The notes beneath the pieces were generated by a model. That model saw only the letters and a list, made by a program, of their open reading frames with translations, did no database searches and was not told where the DNA came from. Made by a program: the position numbers and the translations under genes. Below, piece after piece: positions 7,285-15,984 of a stretch of 64,000 nt of DNA (positions within the stretch are counted from its first letter, which is position 1; each line of letters starts with the position of its first letter). Source of the stretch: Brevibacterium sp. JSBI002 (GTDB taxonomy: Bacteria > Actinomycetota > Actinomycetes > Actinomycetales > Brevibacteriaceae); contig NZ_CP110341.1 of assembly GCF_026013965.1 (NCBI RefSeq), positions 310,001 to 374,000 of the forward strand. The letters run 5' to 3'.

Positions 7285-9693
7285 ATGGGAAAGAGTTTCG
7301 GTCCCGGGAAAGACCCCGACCTCGACATCGTTCGCTCCGCAGATGCCTCCGCCTCTGAACTCCAGAGGATCGCGGCGACCCGACCGGACCTGCTCGCTGA
7401 CATCGCTGCCCATCCGAACGCCTATCCGGATCTGCTCGACTGGCTTGCCGCCAATCCGGATCCGGCCGTCCAGGAAGCGCTCGCGCGACGAGGCTGGACC
7501 TCGGGCTGGCGGCAGAACCCAGTGCATCACCCTGCCTACCACCATGGATCGGCTGGGCCCACGGGCGCCTCTCCCTCGCCGCAGGGCTCGACCTCACCGC
7601 AGAAGGGGAGCCACGACAATCGGAAATGGCTGCTGGGAATCGGTGCGGGACTCGTCCTCGTCCTCGCGGTGACCGGCGGATTCTTCGGCGCGCGATTCCT
7701 TTCCGGCTCCGACTTCGATCGGGCGCCTAGTCAGAAGGCAGCCGTCGATCTCGCCGATGTCGGCCGCAATGCGCAGCTGGCCCAGTTGCAGGCAGACGAT
7801 GACGCAGATGATGACCAGCAGCTCGTCCGTGTCGTCGGCCCTCGACAGTCGGTGATCATGGCTCTCCACGAGGCGACTCTGCAGCCGGCGTGGATGGCAC
7901 CGGTTCCGCACGCCGACGTGAAGGCGCCAGAAGCCGATGATGCCATCGACGACGGAGAACGGGCCGACGACGATTCTGCCGACGACGGCGCGAAGAGCTC
8001 CGACCCGAAGCTTGAGGGCACTCCCGTGGACTGCCAGTGGTCGGCAGACTCTGTGACCTGCGGGGACCGCTCGATCCGGCTGAAAGACGGAGAAGTCACT
8101 TTCAGCCCCGGCGACGGCGCGAATGGTTCGAAGTCAGACGGATCCTCAGCCGACTCGGAAGACGGCGACACGGATGTCGCCGAGGTGAAGGACCCGGCCA
8201 CGGAGGCCGTGCCGATCACCGTCAACAACGACGGAAGCCTCAAGACACCGTCTGGTGGCACATATTCCGACGTCAGCGTCGATGCCGAGGCGACCGTGCG
8301 GATGGTCGGTGCCGGCGACGACGGACCTTGGGTGGTCTCGGACGGTCAGGCAGTCATCGCAGTCGATGCCGACTCGGTGCTGTGGAAATCCGAACTGAAT
8401 GAGAAGGCGGCGACAGCATCCGGCCTCGGCGAGCCTCGCCTGCGACCGAACTGGACGATCGAGGACGATGTGCTCGTCATCGCCGACAATGCCGGTGTGC
8501 ACGGTCTCGCCGTTGACTCGGGTCAGGAGCTGTGGCGAGTCGATGTTGAACTCGACAGCTTCACTGTCTCCGGTGGCCATCTGCTGGTCATGTCCGACGG
8601 CGTTCTCGAGGTCTTCGACTTCACCGATTCCAGCGACGTCGACACCGTCAAGGCCGACCCAGGCTACAACGGCGGCTCCGATGGCGGCGCAGTTGCACAG
8701 TTCCCGGGTGCGGACGCGTTCAAGAACGCGAAGCTGTCGACGCCGCCGGGTTGCGTGGAATTCGGTCTCGCCTACGACGACTACTATCTTGGTGACGGCC
8801 CGCTGGATCCGAAGCCCGAGCACGAGGTGGAGTTCTCCGACGGTGAGGCCAGCGGCGATGATGGACACTATTCCGGCATCACCATGGAAGGGTTCACGAC
8901 GTCTCGTATGGGTGACAAGGCCCTGACCGCCGTCGAGTTCAGCTGCAACGGCGGCGGCACGTATATCTACCCGTCGATCGGGATCTACGATGAGGATCTC
9001 AACCTGCTCGACTCCGTCGAACTCTGGGATGACGTCGAGGATCGCGGCAACGCGGCCGATATCTCCGGATATGTGCCCAAACCGTACTTCAACTCGGTCA
9101 GCCCGATGGGGCAGTATCTGGGGATCGACGTCGGCGGCATCGGCGTCTTCGGTGACGAGGGATGCACAGCATGCGGAAAGTCCGCGAGTGCCGATATCCT
9201 CTACCGCTGGGACGGGAAGTCCTTCGCCCATCAGGACACCGTCTACCACATGCCCTCCGGTGACGTCCGTACCCCGGAGTTGGAGGAGGTGCAGAAATTC
9301 GCCGAGGCGGTCGCCGCCGGGGACGACACAGAGGCGGAACGTTCGGCGACTCCCGAAATGATGTCATCGCTCGATGACATCCTCGGTGACGGTCAGACGT
9401 CGAACCCGCCGACGGTCCGATCCGAGCATTTCCCCAAAGGCGTGAAGGTCGATACCTGCGAGCTCATTCAGCCGTATGACGATGCCGACTACGGTGGTGG
9501 AGAGTACTTCTTCGCGAACGGCAAGTCGATGTCGTACCTGTCTTCTCAGGACGAGATCCGGCCAGGCGACACTGTCTGCGGGGTGACGACGCCGCAGACC
9601 GGAGGCGGCGATCAGTATTACTTCTATCTGCTTCTCAGGGGGACCCCGGATGGCAGCGTCAAGGTCTACGAAGCGGGCCGGCAATTCGGCTGA
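7285..9693 (+). CDS. Membrane-anchored LRV-repeat / beta-propeller-like protein
   Basis: An 802-residue protein. Residues about 14-72 form a helical repeat of the leucine-rich-variant type (ELQRIAATRPDLLADIAAHP, LLDWLAANPDPAVQEALARR), seen at the start of several actinobacterial membrane proteins. A low-complexity Pro/Ser/His linker follows, then one transmembrane helix at about 114-137. The rest is presumably extracellular, very acidic (for example ADDDADDDQQ) and has repeats such as VLVIADNAGVHGLAVDSGQELWRV that look like PQQ-type propeller blades. Several late cysteines (EGCTACGK) may form disulfides. No enzyme motif is seen; a cell-surface or lipid-sensing role is speculation. Confidence 0.65.
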   Translation: MGKSFGPGKDPDLDIVRSADASASELQRIAATRPDLLADIAAHPNAYPDLLDWLAANPDPAVQEALARRGWTSGWRQNPVHHPAYHHGSAGPTGASPSPQGSTSPQKGSHDNRKWLLGIGAGLVLVLAVTGGFFGARFLSGSDFDRAPSQKAAVDLADVGRNAQLAQLQADDDADDDQQLVRVVGPRQSVIMALHEATLQPAWMAPVPHADVKAPEADDAIDDGERADDDSADDGAKSSDPKLEGTPVDCQWSADSVTCGDRSIRLKDGEVTFSPGDGANGSKSDGSSADSEDGDTDVAEVKDPATEAVPITVNNDGSLKTPSGGTYSDVSVDAEATVRMVGAGDDGPWVVSDGQAVIAVDADSVLWKSELNEKAATASGLGEPRLRPNWTIEDDVLVIADNAGVHGLAVDSGQELWRVDVELDSFTVSGGHLLVMSDGVLEVFDFTDSSDVDTVKADPGYNGGSDGGAVAQFPGADAFKNAKLSTPPGCVEFGLAYDDYYLGDGPLDPKPEHEVEFSDGEASGDDGHYSGITMEGFTTSRMGDKALTAVEFSCNGGGTYIYPSIGIYDEDLNLLDSVELWDDVEDRGNAADISGYVPKPYFNSVSPMGQYLGIDVGGIGVFGDEGCTACGKSASADILYRWDGKSFAHQDTVYHMPSGDVRTPELEEVQKFAEAVAAGDDTEAERSATPEMMSSLDDILGDGQTSNPPTVRSEHFPKGVKVDTCELIQPYDDADYGGGEYFFANGKSMSYLSSQDEIRPGDTVCGVTTPQTGGGDQYYFYLLLRGTPDGSVKVYEAGRQFG

Positions 9694-9800
9694 AGGCTTG
9701 GACACGATAGGCATTCGGCAGGAAAAGAGCATTGCCGGGGTGGTTCGACTGATCCGACCGGTTCGGGTAGTTGGTTTCGGTGAGGTCAGAGAGCCCTTGC

Positions 9801-10295
9801 TCAGCTGTTGCTTCGCGGCCGTGGGAACTTCGGTTCGGCGCGCAGAAGTGTCAGGGTCGTCGCCGTTCGGGTGTCGAATCCGTCGGTGAGGAAGAGCTTC
9901 GGCCAGTCGCTCCACAGTTCCGATTCATATGGGGTGCCGGGCAGGTAGTTCTTGAATGTTGCCTGCCGGTGTCCCGGGTGGGATCGGAAAGCCGTCTTCG
10001 GAATGGTGCGCAGGCTTTCGAAGAGTGTCTGGTAGAGAACCGGATTGAAGCCATCGAGGCGTGCGGATTCGGCGGTGCGCACCCAATCGGGTCCGGCGAT
10101 CGGGATGCCGCGGGAGATCGCCGAACTCATCTGAGCTTTGATGGCGGCACGTTGCGGGTCTGGGGAGTGGTGGAGGAGGACCTTCGACCAGCGCAGGGCC
10201 TCCTCGGGTTCGAAGCCCGGCCACTGTTCGGAAGCCCTGCGGCGTTTGGCGGAGTCGTTGTGGAAGTCGGCGGAGTCGTTGAAGTCTGCGGACAT
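9801..10295 (-). CDS. Hypothetical protein (164 residues)
   Basis: I do not recognise this protein. It is soluble, without signal peptide or membrane segment, rich in Arg/Pro/Trp, and ends in a basic tail. Conserved-looking phrases are WPGFEPEEALRWSKVLLHH and GIPIAGPDWVRTAE. The ATG at 10295 (MSADFNDSADF) has AAGGA at good spacing, so I prefer it over in-frame starts further upstream. It converges with the LRV/propeller gene and is the only gene between it and the zinc-ribbon ORF. Consistent actinobacterial codon usage suggests a real gene. Confidence 0.5.
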   Translation of the reverse strand: MSADFNDSADFHNDSAKRRRASEQWPGFEPEEALRWSKVLLHHSPDPQRAAIKAQMSSAISRGIPIAGPDWVRTAESARLDGFNPVLYQTLFESLRTIPKTAFRSHPGHRQATFKNYLPGTPYESELWSDWPKLFLTDGFDTRTATTLTLLRAEPKFPRPRSNS

Positions 10296-10511
10296 GGCAA
10301 ACCGTCCTTCTCGGGCGCAGAGGCCCGGATCGAAGCTTGCCCGAGCGGTCGGCGCGGGCCCGTTCTTCCCCTGGGGCACCCGGTCGATGACGGGTTGCCG
10401 TGTGGCCGGCCAGGTACCGATGGCCACAGCTCGCGAACGTGATTTCAGTGTAGACGGAGGGTCTGACACGAGCTTTGCGCTGGTGATCTCCGTGGCCGGC
10501 CGAGGAAGGAT

Positions 10512-10721
10512 CTAGACGAGTCCTTCTTCATCGGCGTCGGCGGCCGATGACCAGAATCGGGGATCGTGGTCCTCGACGGTTTCCCCGCAGTCGACACAGG
10601 TGCGGAATTCGATGGTTCCGTCGGAGTTGAGTCGACCCGGTGTCAGGCTGCTGCTCTCTTCGCAGCCAGGACACCACCCATTGATGAAGCGTCTGATGTG
10701 AGTGCCGTGTTCCTTGTCCAT
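10512..10721 (-). CDS. Small zinc-ribbon-like protein
   Basis: 69 residues with two cysteine pairs, WCPGCEE and CVDCGE, spaced about 22 residues apart. This is the pattern of a zinc ribbon. The rest is charged and soluble. AGAGG precedes the ATG at 10721 at about ten bases. Such proteins are often nucleic-acid or protein adaptors, but nothing here shows a partner. No terminator is obvious between it and the gene at 9801-10295, and they may be one transcript. Confidence 0.55.
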   Translation of the reverse strand: MDKEHGTHIRRFINGWCPGCEESSSLTPGRLNSDGTIEFRTCVDCGETVEDHDPRFWSSAADADEEGLV

Positions 10722-10882
10722 TCCGGCTGACCTCTCGACCGAATGCGCACTGCGTGGACCTGCTGTTTTCAGTCTACGAGCGCCGACAGTCGGCGAAGAT
10801 GAACTTCCGGAGAAGACGGAGGAGCCGCGCCGGTGCCCGGGCCCGTCGGCGCATCGGCCTGGAGGCGCACGGGTCGGACAGC

Positions 10883-10916
10883 GCCCCGGTCCGACGGGGA
10901 AACGTCGGACCGGGGC
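10883..10916 (-). terminator. 14-bp hairpin downstream of the erm locus
   Basis: The arms at 10883-10896 and 10903-10916 are perfect with a 6-nt GGGAAA loop, starting 10 nt after the erm frame's stop codon. No T-run follows. Confidence 0.7.
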
Positions 10917-10925
10917 ACTGGAGAC

Positions 10926-12038
10926 TCACCTGCGCGGCAGGTTCCACCTCGGCTGGGGCTGCTGCGGTTTCTGGTGCTGATTCATGAAACCGCGTTCGGC
11001 CTGCAGATGACCCTTGTCATGGCTCTTCGCCTTCGGGTCGGTGCCCGGGATGGAAGCCTGCAGCTTCTCGGCCGCCGGTTTGGCGCCGACGATGGGCATC
11101 TCCCCGGTGATCAACGGTGTCTGCGGGGCCGCCTCGGTGATGGGTTTCTTGTTTCCTTTGTTGTGTCGCATGGTCTTTCCCTTCTTCGCATTCGTCTGAT
11201 CTGTTTCGGCGGACAGTTCGGTGAACAGTCCGGCCCACTGGTCGGGGGTGAGGTCTTTGGGCAAGGTGTCTCCTCTGATGTCGTTGCGGTCCATGGTCGA
11301 TTGCAGAGTGCGATGATCGGTGATGCTCATCTTCGAGAGGATTCCTTTCATTCCTCGCCCGCGACCGGTGAAGACCGAACGGACGAACTGTTGATAATCG
11401 GATCGAGCATTGTCTGGAAGCGATCCGGTGGGACAGCGATCGATGGTGAGGATGCCGCCATCGACGCTGGGCTTCGGGGTGAACGCGTCGGCGGGAACGC
11501 GAGTGACGAGGCGGAAGTCGAACTATGGGGTCCACTGTGCGGTCATCATGGTCGATCCGCCGATTCCTGCGCGTTTGCGGGCCACTTCCCATTGCGTGAG
11601 CAGGATCGCCCGCTGCCAGCGCCCGGAATGCAGCAGTTTGCGGAGGATGGGAGTGGTGAGGTGGAACGGCAGATTGCCGACGATGACCGGCCGGTCGAGC
11701 CGAGTGGTCAGGATGTCGGCGTGCCGGACCTCAGCCCGCGGGTACGTGTCTTCAAGGTGATCCAACCTCGTTTCGTCGAGTTCGACGAGTGTGAGTTCCC
11801 GCCCGAGCCGGTAGAGCTCGGCGGTGACTGCTCCGTCACCGGGACCGATCTCCATGATCGGTCCGGAGGTGGAACGAGCCAGGCTCGCAATCGTGTCGAT
11901 GGTGGTGGGCGAACGCAGAAAGTTCTGGCCGAGTTCATGCCGCCCGCCGTGAATAGACCTTGGGGCCGAGCGCGAATGGGACTGTCTGCGTGTCGAATGG
12001 TGTCGTGGTGTGTGGGATCGCAATGGGATGTGCTCCAA
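10926..12038 (-). pseudogene. Erm-family 23S rRNA adenine N6-methyltransferase with in-frame amber codon
   Basis: Erm enzymes methylate the macrolide-binding adenine of 23S rRNA. The frame shows the family start GGRHELGQNFL, the AdoMet motif MEIGPGDGAVT, the catalytic GNLPFHLTTPIL and TMMTAQW. There a TAG at 11523-11525 replaces the residue after QWTP; many Erm proteins read QWWPW here, so one G-to-A change of TGG is the simplest cause. The same frame stays open for about 198 more codons (FDFRLVTRVPADAF, then a basic Lys/Arg/Gln-rich tail as in some long actinobacterial Erm proteins) to 10926. Start uncertain: TTG at 12038, or TTG at 12023 with GGAG upstream. As read, the product is about 171 residues and probably inactive unless the stop is read through. 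Confidence 0.75.
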
Positions 12039-12266
12039 GAATCAGATGGAGGCACCCGAGGCAGCGCAATGATGGTGAGTCAGATCGATCCGCGATGACC
12101 TGGTCGATCAGTGATGATCGCAGTGGTCAGGGGATCGGGAAGGGATCAGCCGATTGCTGCATCGCCCGGATGCCGAGGGCTCTCCGGGAGGACAACGCGC
12201 TTGCAGAGGTGATCGGGGTGACCGTCCTCGGTCAGCCGATCGGAGAAGAATTCGTCAGGCGCGCTG

Positions 12267-12332
12267 TCAGGCGCTGCGGTGACGAATAAAGAAGCAAGGC
12301 GCAGTCATTGCGCCGCTGTTCAATGTTCCCAT
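12267..12332 (-). CDS. Candidate erm leader peptide, 21 codons
   Basis: A short open frame (begins MGTLNSGAM, ends FFIRHRSA) starts exactly 7 nt after a TATCTT -10 box and ends 228 nt before the erm frame. Inducible erm genes usually have such a peptide whose stalling by a macrolide opens the downstream mRNA. The frame itself contains a GGCGCA/TGCGCC hairpin, and two perfect small hairpins follow at 12219-12234 and 12159-12173. The peptide does not match a leader class I know with certainty. Confidence 0.4.
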   Translation of the reverse strand: MGTLNSGAMTAPCFFIRHRSA

Positions 12333-12339
12333 GCGGAAC

Positions 12340-12345
12340 AAGATA
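12340..12345 (-). promoter_or_regulatory. -10 box upstream of erm leader
   Basis: TATCTT on the minus strand, 7 nt before the leader ATG at 12332; the spacing matches the other leaderless starts in this window. Confidence 0.45.
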
Positions 12346-12380
12346 GCACAGGGAGCTTTGCCGGCACCAGGGTTCGGACG

Positions 12381-12420
12381 AAAAACGCCCCGCCGACTTC
12401 GCGCGGAAGCCGGCGGGGCG
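12381..12420 (-). terminator. Terminator of the phosphate transporter gene
   Basis: The arms at 12386-12395 and 12411-12420 are perfect 10-mers with an inner CTTC/GAAG stem. On the minus strand they are followed by TTTTT (12381-12385). A classic intrinsic terminator. Confidence 0.85.
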
Positions 12421-12494
12421 GAGGGGCGGATCCGTTCAACACGATGACGCGCACGCGGTCCGGGGAACGCTCGTGGAGCGTTCGTGTCAGTGGG

Positions 12495-13997
12495 TCAGCC
12501 CATCATGGTGCGCAGGGTGATGACGCCGATCGAACCGATGGCCGCGGCGGCCGGAAGAGTGATGATCCATGCCAGCGCGATCGGCTTCATGAGCTTCCAG
12601 TTCGCCGAACGGTTGACCAGACCGACGCCGATGATCGCACCGATGAGGATATGCGTCGACGACACAGGCAGACCACTCACCGAGGCGGCCATGACGATTC
12701 CCGCGGCAGCGAGCTCCGCGGCGAATCCGGAAGCCGGGTGGATCTCGGTGAGTTTCGTGCCGACGGTGGCGATGACCTTGCGGCCGATGAACCAGAGACC
12801 GACGATGAGTGCGATGCCGCAGGTGAGCATGGCCGCAAACGGCACAGTCGTCTCGCCGCTGATGCTGTCGGTGCGGAGCACATCGAGGACGGCGGCGAAG
12901 GGGCCGACGGCGTTGGCGATGTCGTTCGACCCGTGGCTGAAGGCGAATGCGGAGGCGGTGAACACCTGCATCCAGGAGAACAGGATGTAGGTGGCACGGG
13001 GAACCGTCTGCTTGCGCAGGGTCTTGGCGAAGACGAACACGGCCAGCCACACGGCCGCGCCGATCATCGCCATGATGAGCAGGCCGCCGACCGTGGTCAC
13101 GCTCATGTCGAGGTTCTTCAGGCCCTTGAACAGCAGCATCGCAGTGATGATGACCGCGCCGGCGGCAGCGATGAGGGGAACCCACCGCTGCAGAGCCGAA
13201 TGGGTGCCGATCGATCCTTCGCCGGTGGGGGCATCCTCGGTGGCGGTGTCGATCTGTGCGTCGACGGATCCCTCGGCTGCGGAGACCGGGGCGAGCATAT
13301 GCGGCTTGAGCGTGTGCGACAGTGACGTGCCGAGCACGTACTTCTTGATCAGCCCGTAGATGACGAACGCTGCGAGCCCACCGAGGGCGGGGGACAGCAC
13401 CCAGGAGATCGCGATCTGACCGACCTCGGACCACTGCACCATGGCGAGTCCGCCGGTGCCGGTGACGAAGCCGATCGTCAGAGACGCGCCGATGATGCCG
13501 CCAATGATCGAGTGCGTCGTCGACACCGGCCAGCCCATCCGAGTCGCCACGAGCAGCCACACCGCGGCGCCGAGGAGGGCCGCCATCATGATGAAGGCGA
13601 AGTCCATCGGATTGATCGCCACCCCGCTGAGGTCGACGATGCCGCTCTTGACCGTGTCGGTGACATTCCCGCCGGCCAGCAGGGCGCCGCTGACCTCGAA
13701 AATCGCGGCCACGAGCAGTGCCTGCTTCATCGTCAGCGTGCCGGCGCCGACGGAGGTGCCGAAGGCGTTGGCGACATCGTTGCCGCCGATGTTGAACGCC
13801 ATGAAGGCGCCGAAGATGACCGTGGTGACGAGCACCATGCGAGGAGCGTCCCGGCCCACGAAGTCGAAGGACCACAGGGTGAAGGCGATGAGAGTGATCG
13901 CCAGCAGCCCACCGAAGGCCAGATGCCAGAGGCGGTCGTTGCTGCGGCCGACGGCAGGCGGCGCAGTGTGGCGCTCCGGGGCCAGAACCTGGGTCAT
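12495..13997 (-). CDS. pit: PiT-family inorganic phosphate transporter
   Basis: A 500-residue low-affinity phosphate permease coupled to cations. The two PiT signatures are present: [19 protein letters not shown] near residue 70 and [12 protein letters not shown] near 365, each followed by paired hydrophobic helices. [15 protein letters not shown] and [15 protein letters not shown] complete the inverted-repeat fold. A hydrophilic loop separates the halves (about 235-275). The ATG at 13997 follows TAGGAGAA at good spacing. A terminator ends it and a PHO-type box lies about 80 nt upstream, so expression probably answers to phosphate through PhoP/PhoR. Confidence 0.9.
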   Translation of the reverse strand: MTQVLAPERHTAPPAVGRSNDRLWHLAFGGLLAITLIAFTLWSFDFVGRDAPRMVLVTTVIFGAFMAFNIGGNDVANAFGTSVGAGTLTMKQALLVAAIFEVSGALLAGGNVTDTVKSGIVDLSGVAINPMDFAFIMMAALLGAAVWLLVATRMGWPVSTTHSIIGGIIGASLTIGFVTGTGGLAMVQWSEVGQIAISWVLSPALGGLAAFVIYGLIKKYVLGTSLSHTLKPHMLAPVSAAEGSVDAQIDTATEDAPTGEGSIGTHSALQRWVPLIAAAGAVIITAMLLFKGLKNLDMSVTTVGGLLIMAMIGAAVWLAVFVFAKTLRKQTVPRATYILFSWMQVFTASAFAFSHGSNDIANAVGPFAAVLDVLRTDSISGETTVPFAAMLTCGIALIVGLWFIGRKVIATVGTKLTEIHPASGFAAELAAAGIVMAASVSGLPVSSTHILIGAIIGVGLVNRSANWKLMKPIALAWIITLPAAAAIGSIGVITLRTMMG

Positions 13998-14073
13998 TCG
14001 TTCTCCTAGCGGGATTCAGTCGATGAGGCAGTGTCTGTCTGCCTCCATGATTCGCAGGTCGAATGACCGCCAG

Positions 14074-14102
14074 GTTACGGCGAAAGTGAATGGACGGTGA
14101 AC
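14074..14102 (-). promoter_or_regulatory. Probable PHO box of the pit gene
   Basis: On the minus strand GTTCACC (14096-14102) and ATTCACT (14085-14091) lie exactly 11 nt apart, and a weaker third unit lies at 14074-14080. Direct repeats of 11 nt with GTTCACC are the PhoP-binding pattern described in Streptomyces. It lies 77-105 nt before the pit ATG. Confidence 0.6.
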
Positions 14103-14283
14103 ACGGCGTCCGAGACTCACGAAATGCTCATGCACAGTCGGTAGGTTTTGCCGTGTGTTCACGTGATGTTCCAGGTCAGGTGCTATATCGGCGGGCCCTG
14201 CCGGAAGGTGGCACAGGGGTGTGCTGGGGACCAGGATTCGCTGTGTGACAATGACCACTGCAGCCCGAAACGTGGGCAAGACC

Positions 14284-14317
14284 GAGCCCGGATCCGCATC
14301 TGCGCGGAACCGGGCTC
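14284..14317 (-). terminator. Hairpin downstream of the HdeD-like gene
   Basis: GAGCCCGG at 14284-14291 pairs with 14310-14317, with an inner CCGC/GCGG stem. No T-run. It lies about 110 nt beyond the HdeD-like stop codon. A 13/14 copy of the dispersed motif is at 14335-14347. Confidence 0.6.
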
Positions 14318-14424
14318 TGTCGAAAGGGGAGAAGCTCGCCGAGGCGGTCGGAATCAGTCGATGATCTCCCCGCGGATGACATCGCCGCCGTCGTCGTCGG
14401 GACGATTGCGGTGCGGGTCGGTTC

Positions 14425-14949
14425 TCATCTGTCGGTCGACCTGCGCAGGCGACGACCGAGGGCGATGAGGGCGATGCCGACGAGGATGATGAAGCCGGCG
14501 AGGGTGTAGATCAGCGCGGTCACTCCGGCGCCCGGGGCGAAGAGGAAGAAGCCGCCGAGGATGATGCCGAGGATGCCGATGACGGTGAGCGCCCACCAGG
14601 ACCTGACACCCATCCGACGGATGAAGAAGGACATGGTGAGGGCAAGGAAGCTGAAGAAGATGATCGCGAACCCGGTCAGGACGGTGACCATGGACGCGAA
14701 CAGCATCGGGGTGAGGAAGATGAGCACGCCGAGGAGGATAAGCAGAACCGCACGTGTGACCATGCTGCCGGTGCGGCCTCCTCGCGGTGCGAAGACGAGG
14801 GAGGAGACGGCGATGACGGCGAGCCAGCAGGCGAAGATCCGCACGACCACCTCGGCGGAGGTGCCTGGCCAGACCATCATCAGCGCACCCATCACGAGGG
14901 CGATGACGCCGTTGACGATGACTGTTCTTCCAGTGCGCTTGAGGTCCAT
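14425..14949 (-). CDS. HdeD/DUF308-family membrane protein
   Basis: 174 residues in six hydrophobic helices arranged as a repeated pair-of-helices unit (for example GVIALVMGALMMVWP, LLILLGVLIFLTPM, IGILGIILGGFFLFAPG). This is the pattern of the HdeD/DUF308 family. In enterobacteria HdeD helps at high-density acid stress; the actinobacterial members are uncharacterised. A TAGGCT box (14956-14961, minus) lies 6 nt before the ATG at 14949 without a ribosome binding site, so it is probably leaderless. It ends in a short basic cytoplasmic tail. Confidence 0.7.
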   Translation of the reverse strand: MDLKRTGRTVIVNGVIALVMGALMMVWPGTSAEVVVRIFACWLAVIAVSSLVFAPRGGRTGSMVTRAVLLILLGVLIFLTPMLFASMVTVLTGFAIIFFSFLALTMSFFIRRMGVRSWWALTVIGILGIILGGFFLFAPGAGVTALIYTLAGFIILVGIALIALGRRLRRSTDR

Positions 14950-14991
14950 GCACCCAGCCTAGTCCTTAGGGTTGGACAGACGCTGAAGACG

Positions 14992-15105
14992 TCAGGCGTG
15001 CCCGAGGTGCTCCTCCAGTTCGGTCGTGCCGGATCGGTCGGTCGACTCCGAGGTGGTCCGCTCTCCGAGTGCGACAAGTGCGGCGAGGATACTGAGCGCC
15101 AACAT
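14992..15105 (-). CDS. Possible 37-residue membrane micropeptide
   Basis: ATG at 15105 with GAAGG nine bases upstream; the frame runs to TGA at 14992. The first 14 residues (MLALSILAALVALG) form one hydrophobic segment and the rest is polar and acidic (TTSESTDRSG, ELEEHLGHA). It fills an otherwise empty gap. There is no homologue I can name. Confidence 0.35.
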   Translation of the reverse strand: MLALSILAALVALGERTTSESTDRSGTTELEEHLGHA

Positions 15106-15201
15106 GTCGAATCGCCTTCTTTGACGATTGACTGTCTGGTCCATGCTACGCCAGTGCGGCGCGGAAAGACCGGACTCGGAGGGAACGCGGAGGAGACGGA
15201 G

Positions 15202-15984
15202 TCAGGCCTCTCGGGCGAGCAGTCGTTTGCCGGCCGGGTAGGCATCCAAGGCCTGGGGGAGGCTGACGCGTCGGCCGGACGCGTAGGTTGCGAGCACGCG
15301 TCCGGTGCCGGGCTGATCCTCGCCGACTCCGGCGGGTTCGAGGCCGATGCGGCGCAGCGTCTGTTTGGCCACCGGCATGGGGGAGTCGAAGACGGTGAGG
15401 GCTCCGGCTCGGGCGGCCATGATGCGGTCGGCGACGAGTCCGTAGTGGGTGCAGCCTAGCACCACGGTCTCCATTCCCGGTCCCATCCGGGTGAAGGCAT
15501 CCTCGATGGCGGTGTCGATCTTGTTGAGATCGGCGGCGTTGATGGCCTCGGCCAGTCCGGGACAGGCGATCTTGGCCACGTGCAGGTCCGCGGCGAAGGA
15601 GTCGATGAGGTTCTGCTGATACTCACTGCCCGTGGTCGCCGGTGTCGCCCAGATCGCGAAGTCCTGGCCGGTGCCGGCGGCCATCTTCACCGCAGGCACG
15701 GTGCCGATGACGGGGATGGCCGGTTCGTAGCGGGCGCGGACGGCCTCGAGGGCCTGCACCGAGGCGGTGTTGCAGGCGATGACGATGGCGTCGGGTTCCC
15801 ATTCGGCGAGCACTCCGGCCGAATGCAGGGCCCGCTGTTCGAGGGTCTCGGTGCTCAGGCTGCCGTACGGGGTGAAGTCCGGGTCCATGGCGAGGACGAG
15901 GTCAGCGTCGGGGGCGAGGTTGAACAGCGCGTCGGCGGTGCCGAGGAGTCCGAGTCCGGAATCGAGCAGGCCGATGCGCGTCAT
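15202..15984 (-). CDS. Glutamate-racemase-like protein (Asp/Glu racemase family)
   Basis: MurI interconverts L- and D-glutamate for peptidoglycan using two cysteines. Both are here: IACNTAS near residue 72 and VLGCTHYG near 180. IGLLDSGLGLLG replaces the usual IGVFDSGVGGLT, and FTPYGSLS replaces the usual PYG stretch, so the protein is a divergent member; it may be the housekeeping enzyme or a paralogue. The ATG at 15984 overlaps the stop codon of the HAD gene upstream (ATGA), so the two are translationally coupled. Length (260) is normal for the family. A second murI elsewhere would argue for a specialised role. Confidence 0.7.
   Translation of the reverse strand: MTRIGLLDSGLGLLGTADALFNLAPDADLVLAMDPDFTPYGSLSTETLEQRALHSAGVLAEWEPDAIVIACNTASVQALEAVRARYEPAIPVIGTVPAVKMAAGTGQDFAIWATPATTGSEYQQNLIDSFAADLHVAKIACPGLAEAINAADLNKIDTAIEDAFTRMGPGMETVVLGCTHYGLVADRIMAARAGALTVFDSPMPVAKQTLRRIGLEPAGVGEDQPGTGRVLATYASGRRVSLPQALDAYPAGKRLLAREA

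Noticed and set aside
11960..12289. 109-codon plus-strand frame over the erm start
   Set aside because: It overlaps the conserved Erm N-terminus and leader on the other strand and has no ribosome binding site or domain.
14016..14279. 87-codon minus-strand frame upstream of pit
   Set aside because: It contains the PHO box and promoter region and has no recognisable sequence, so it is unlikely to be a gene.
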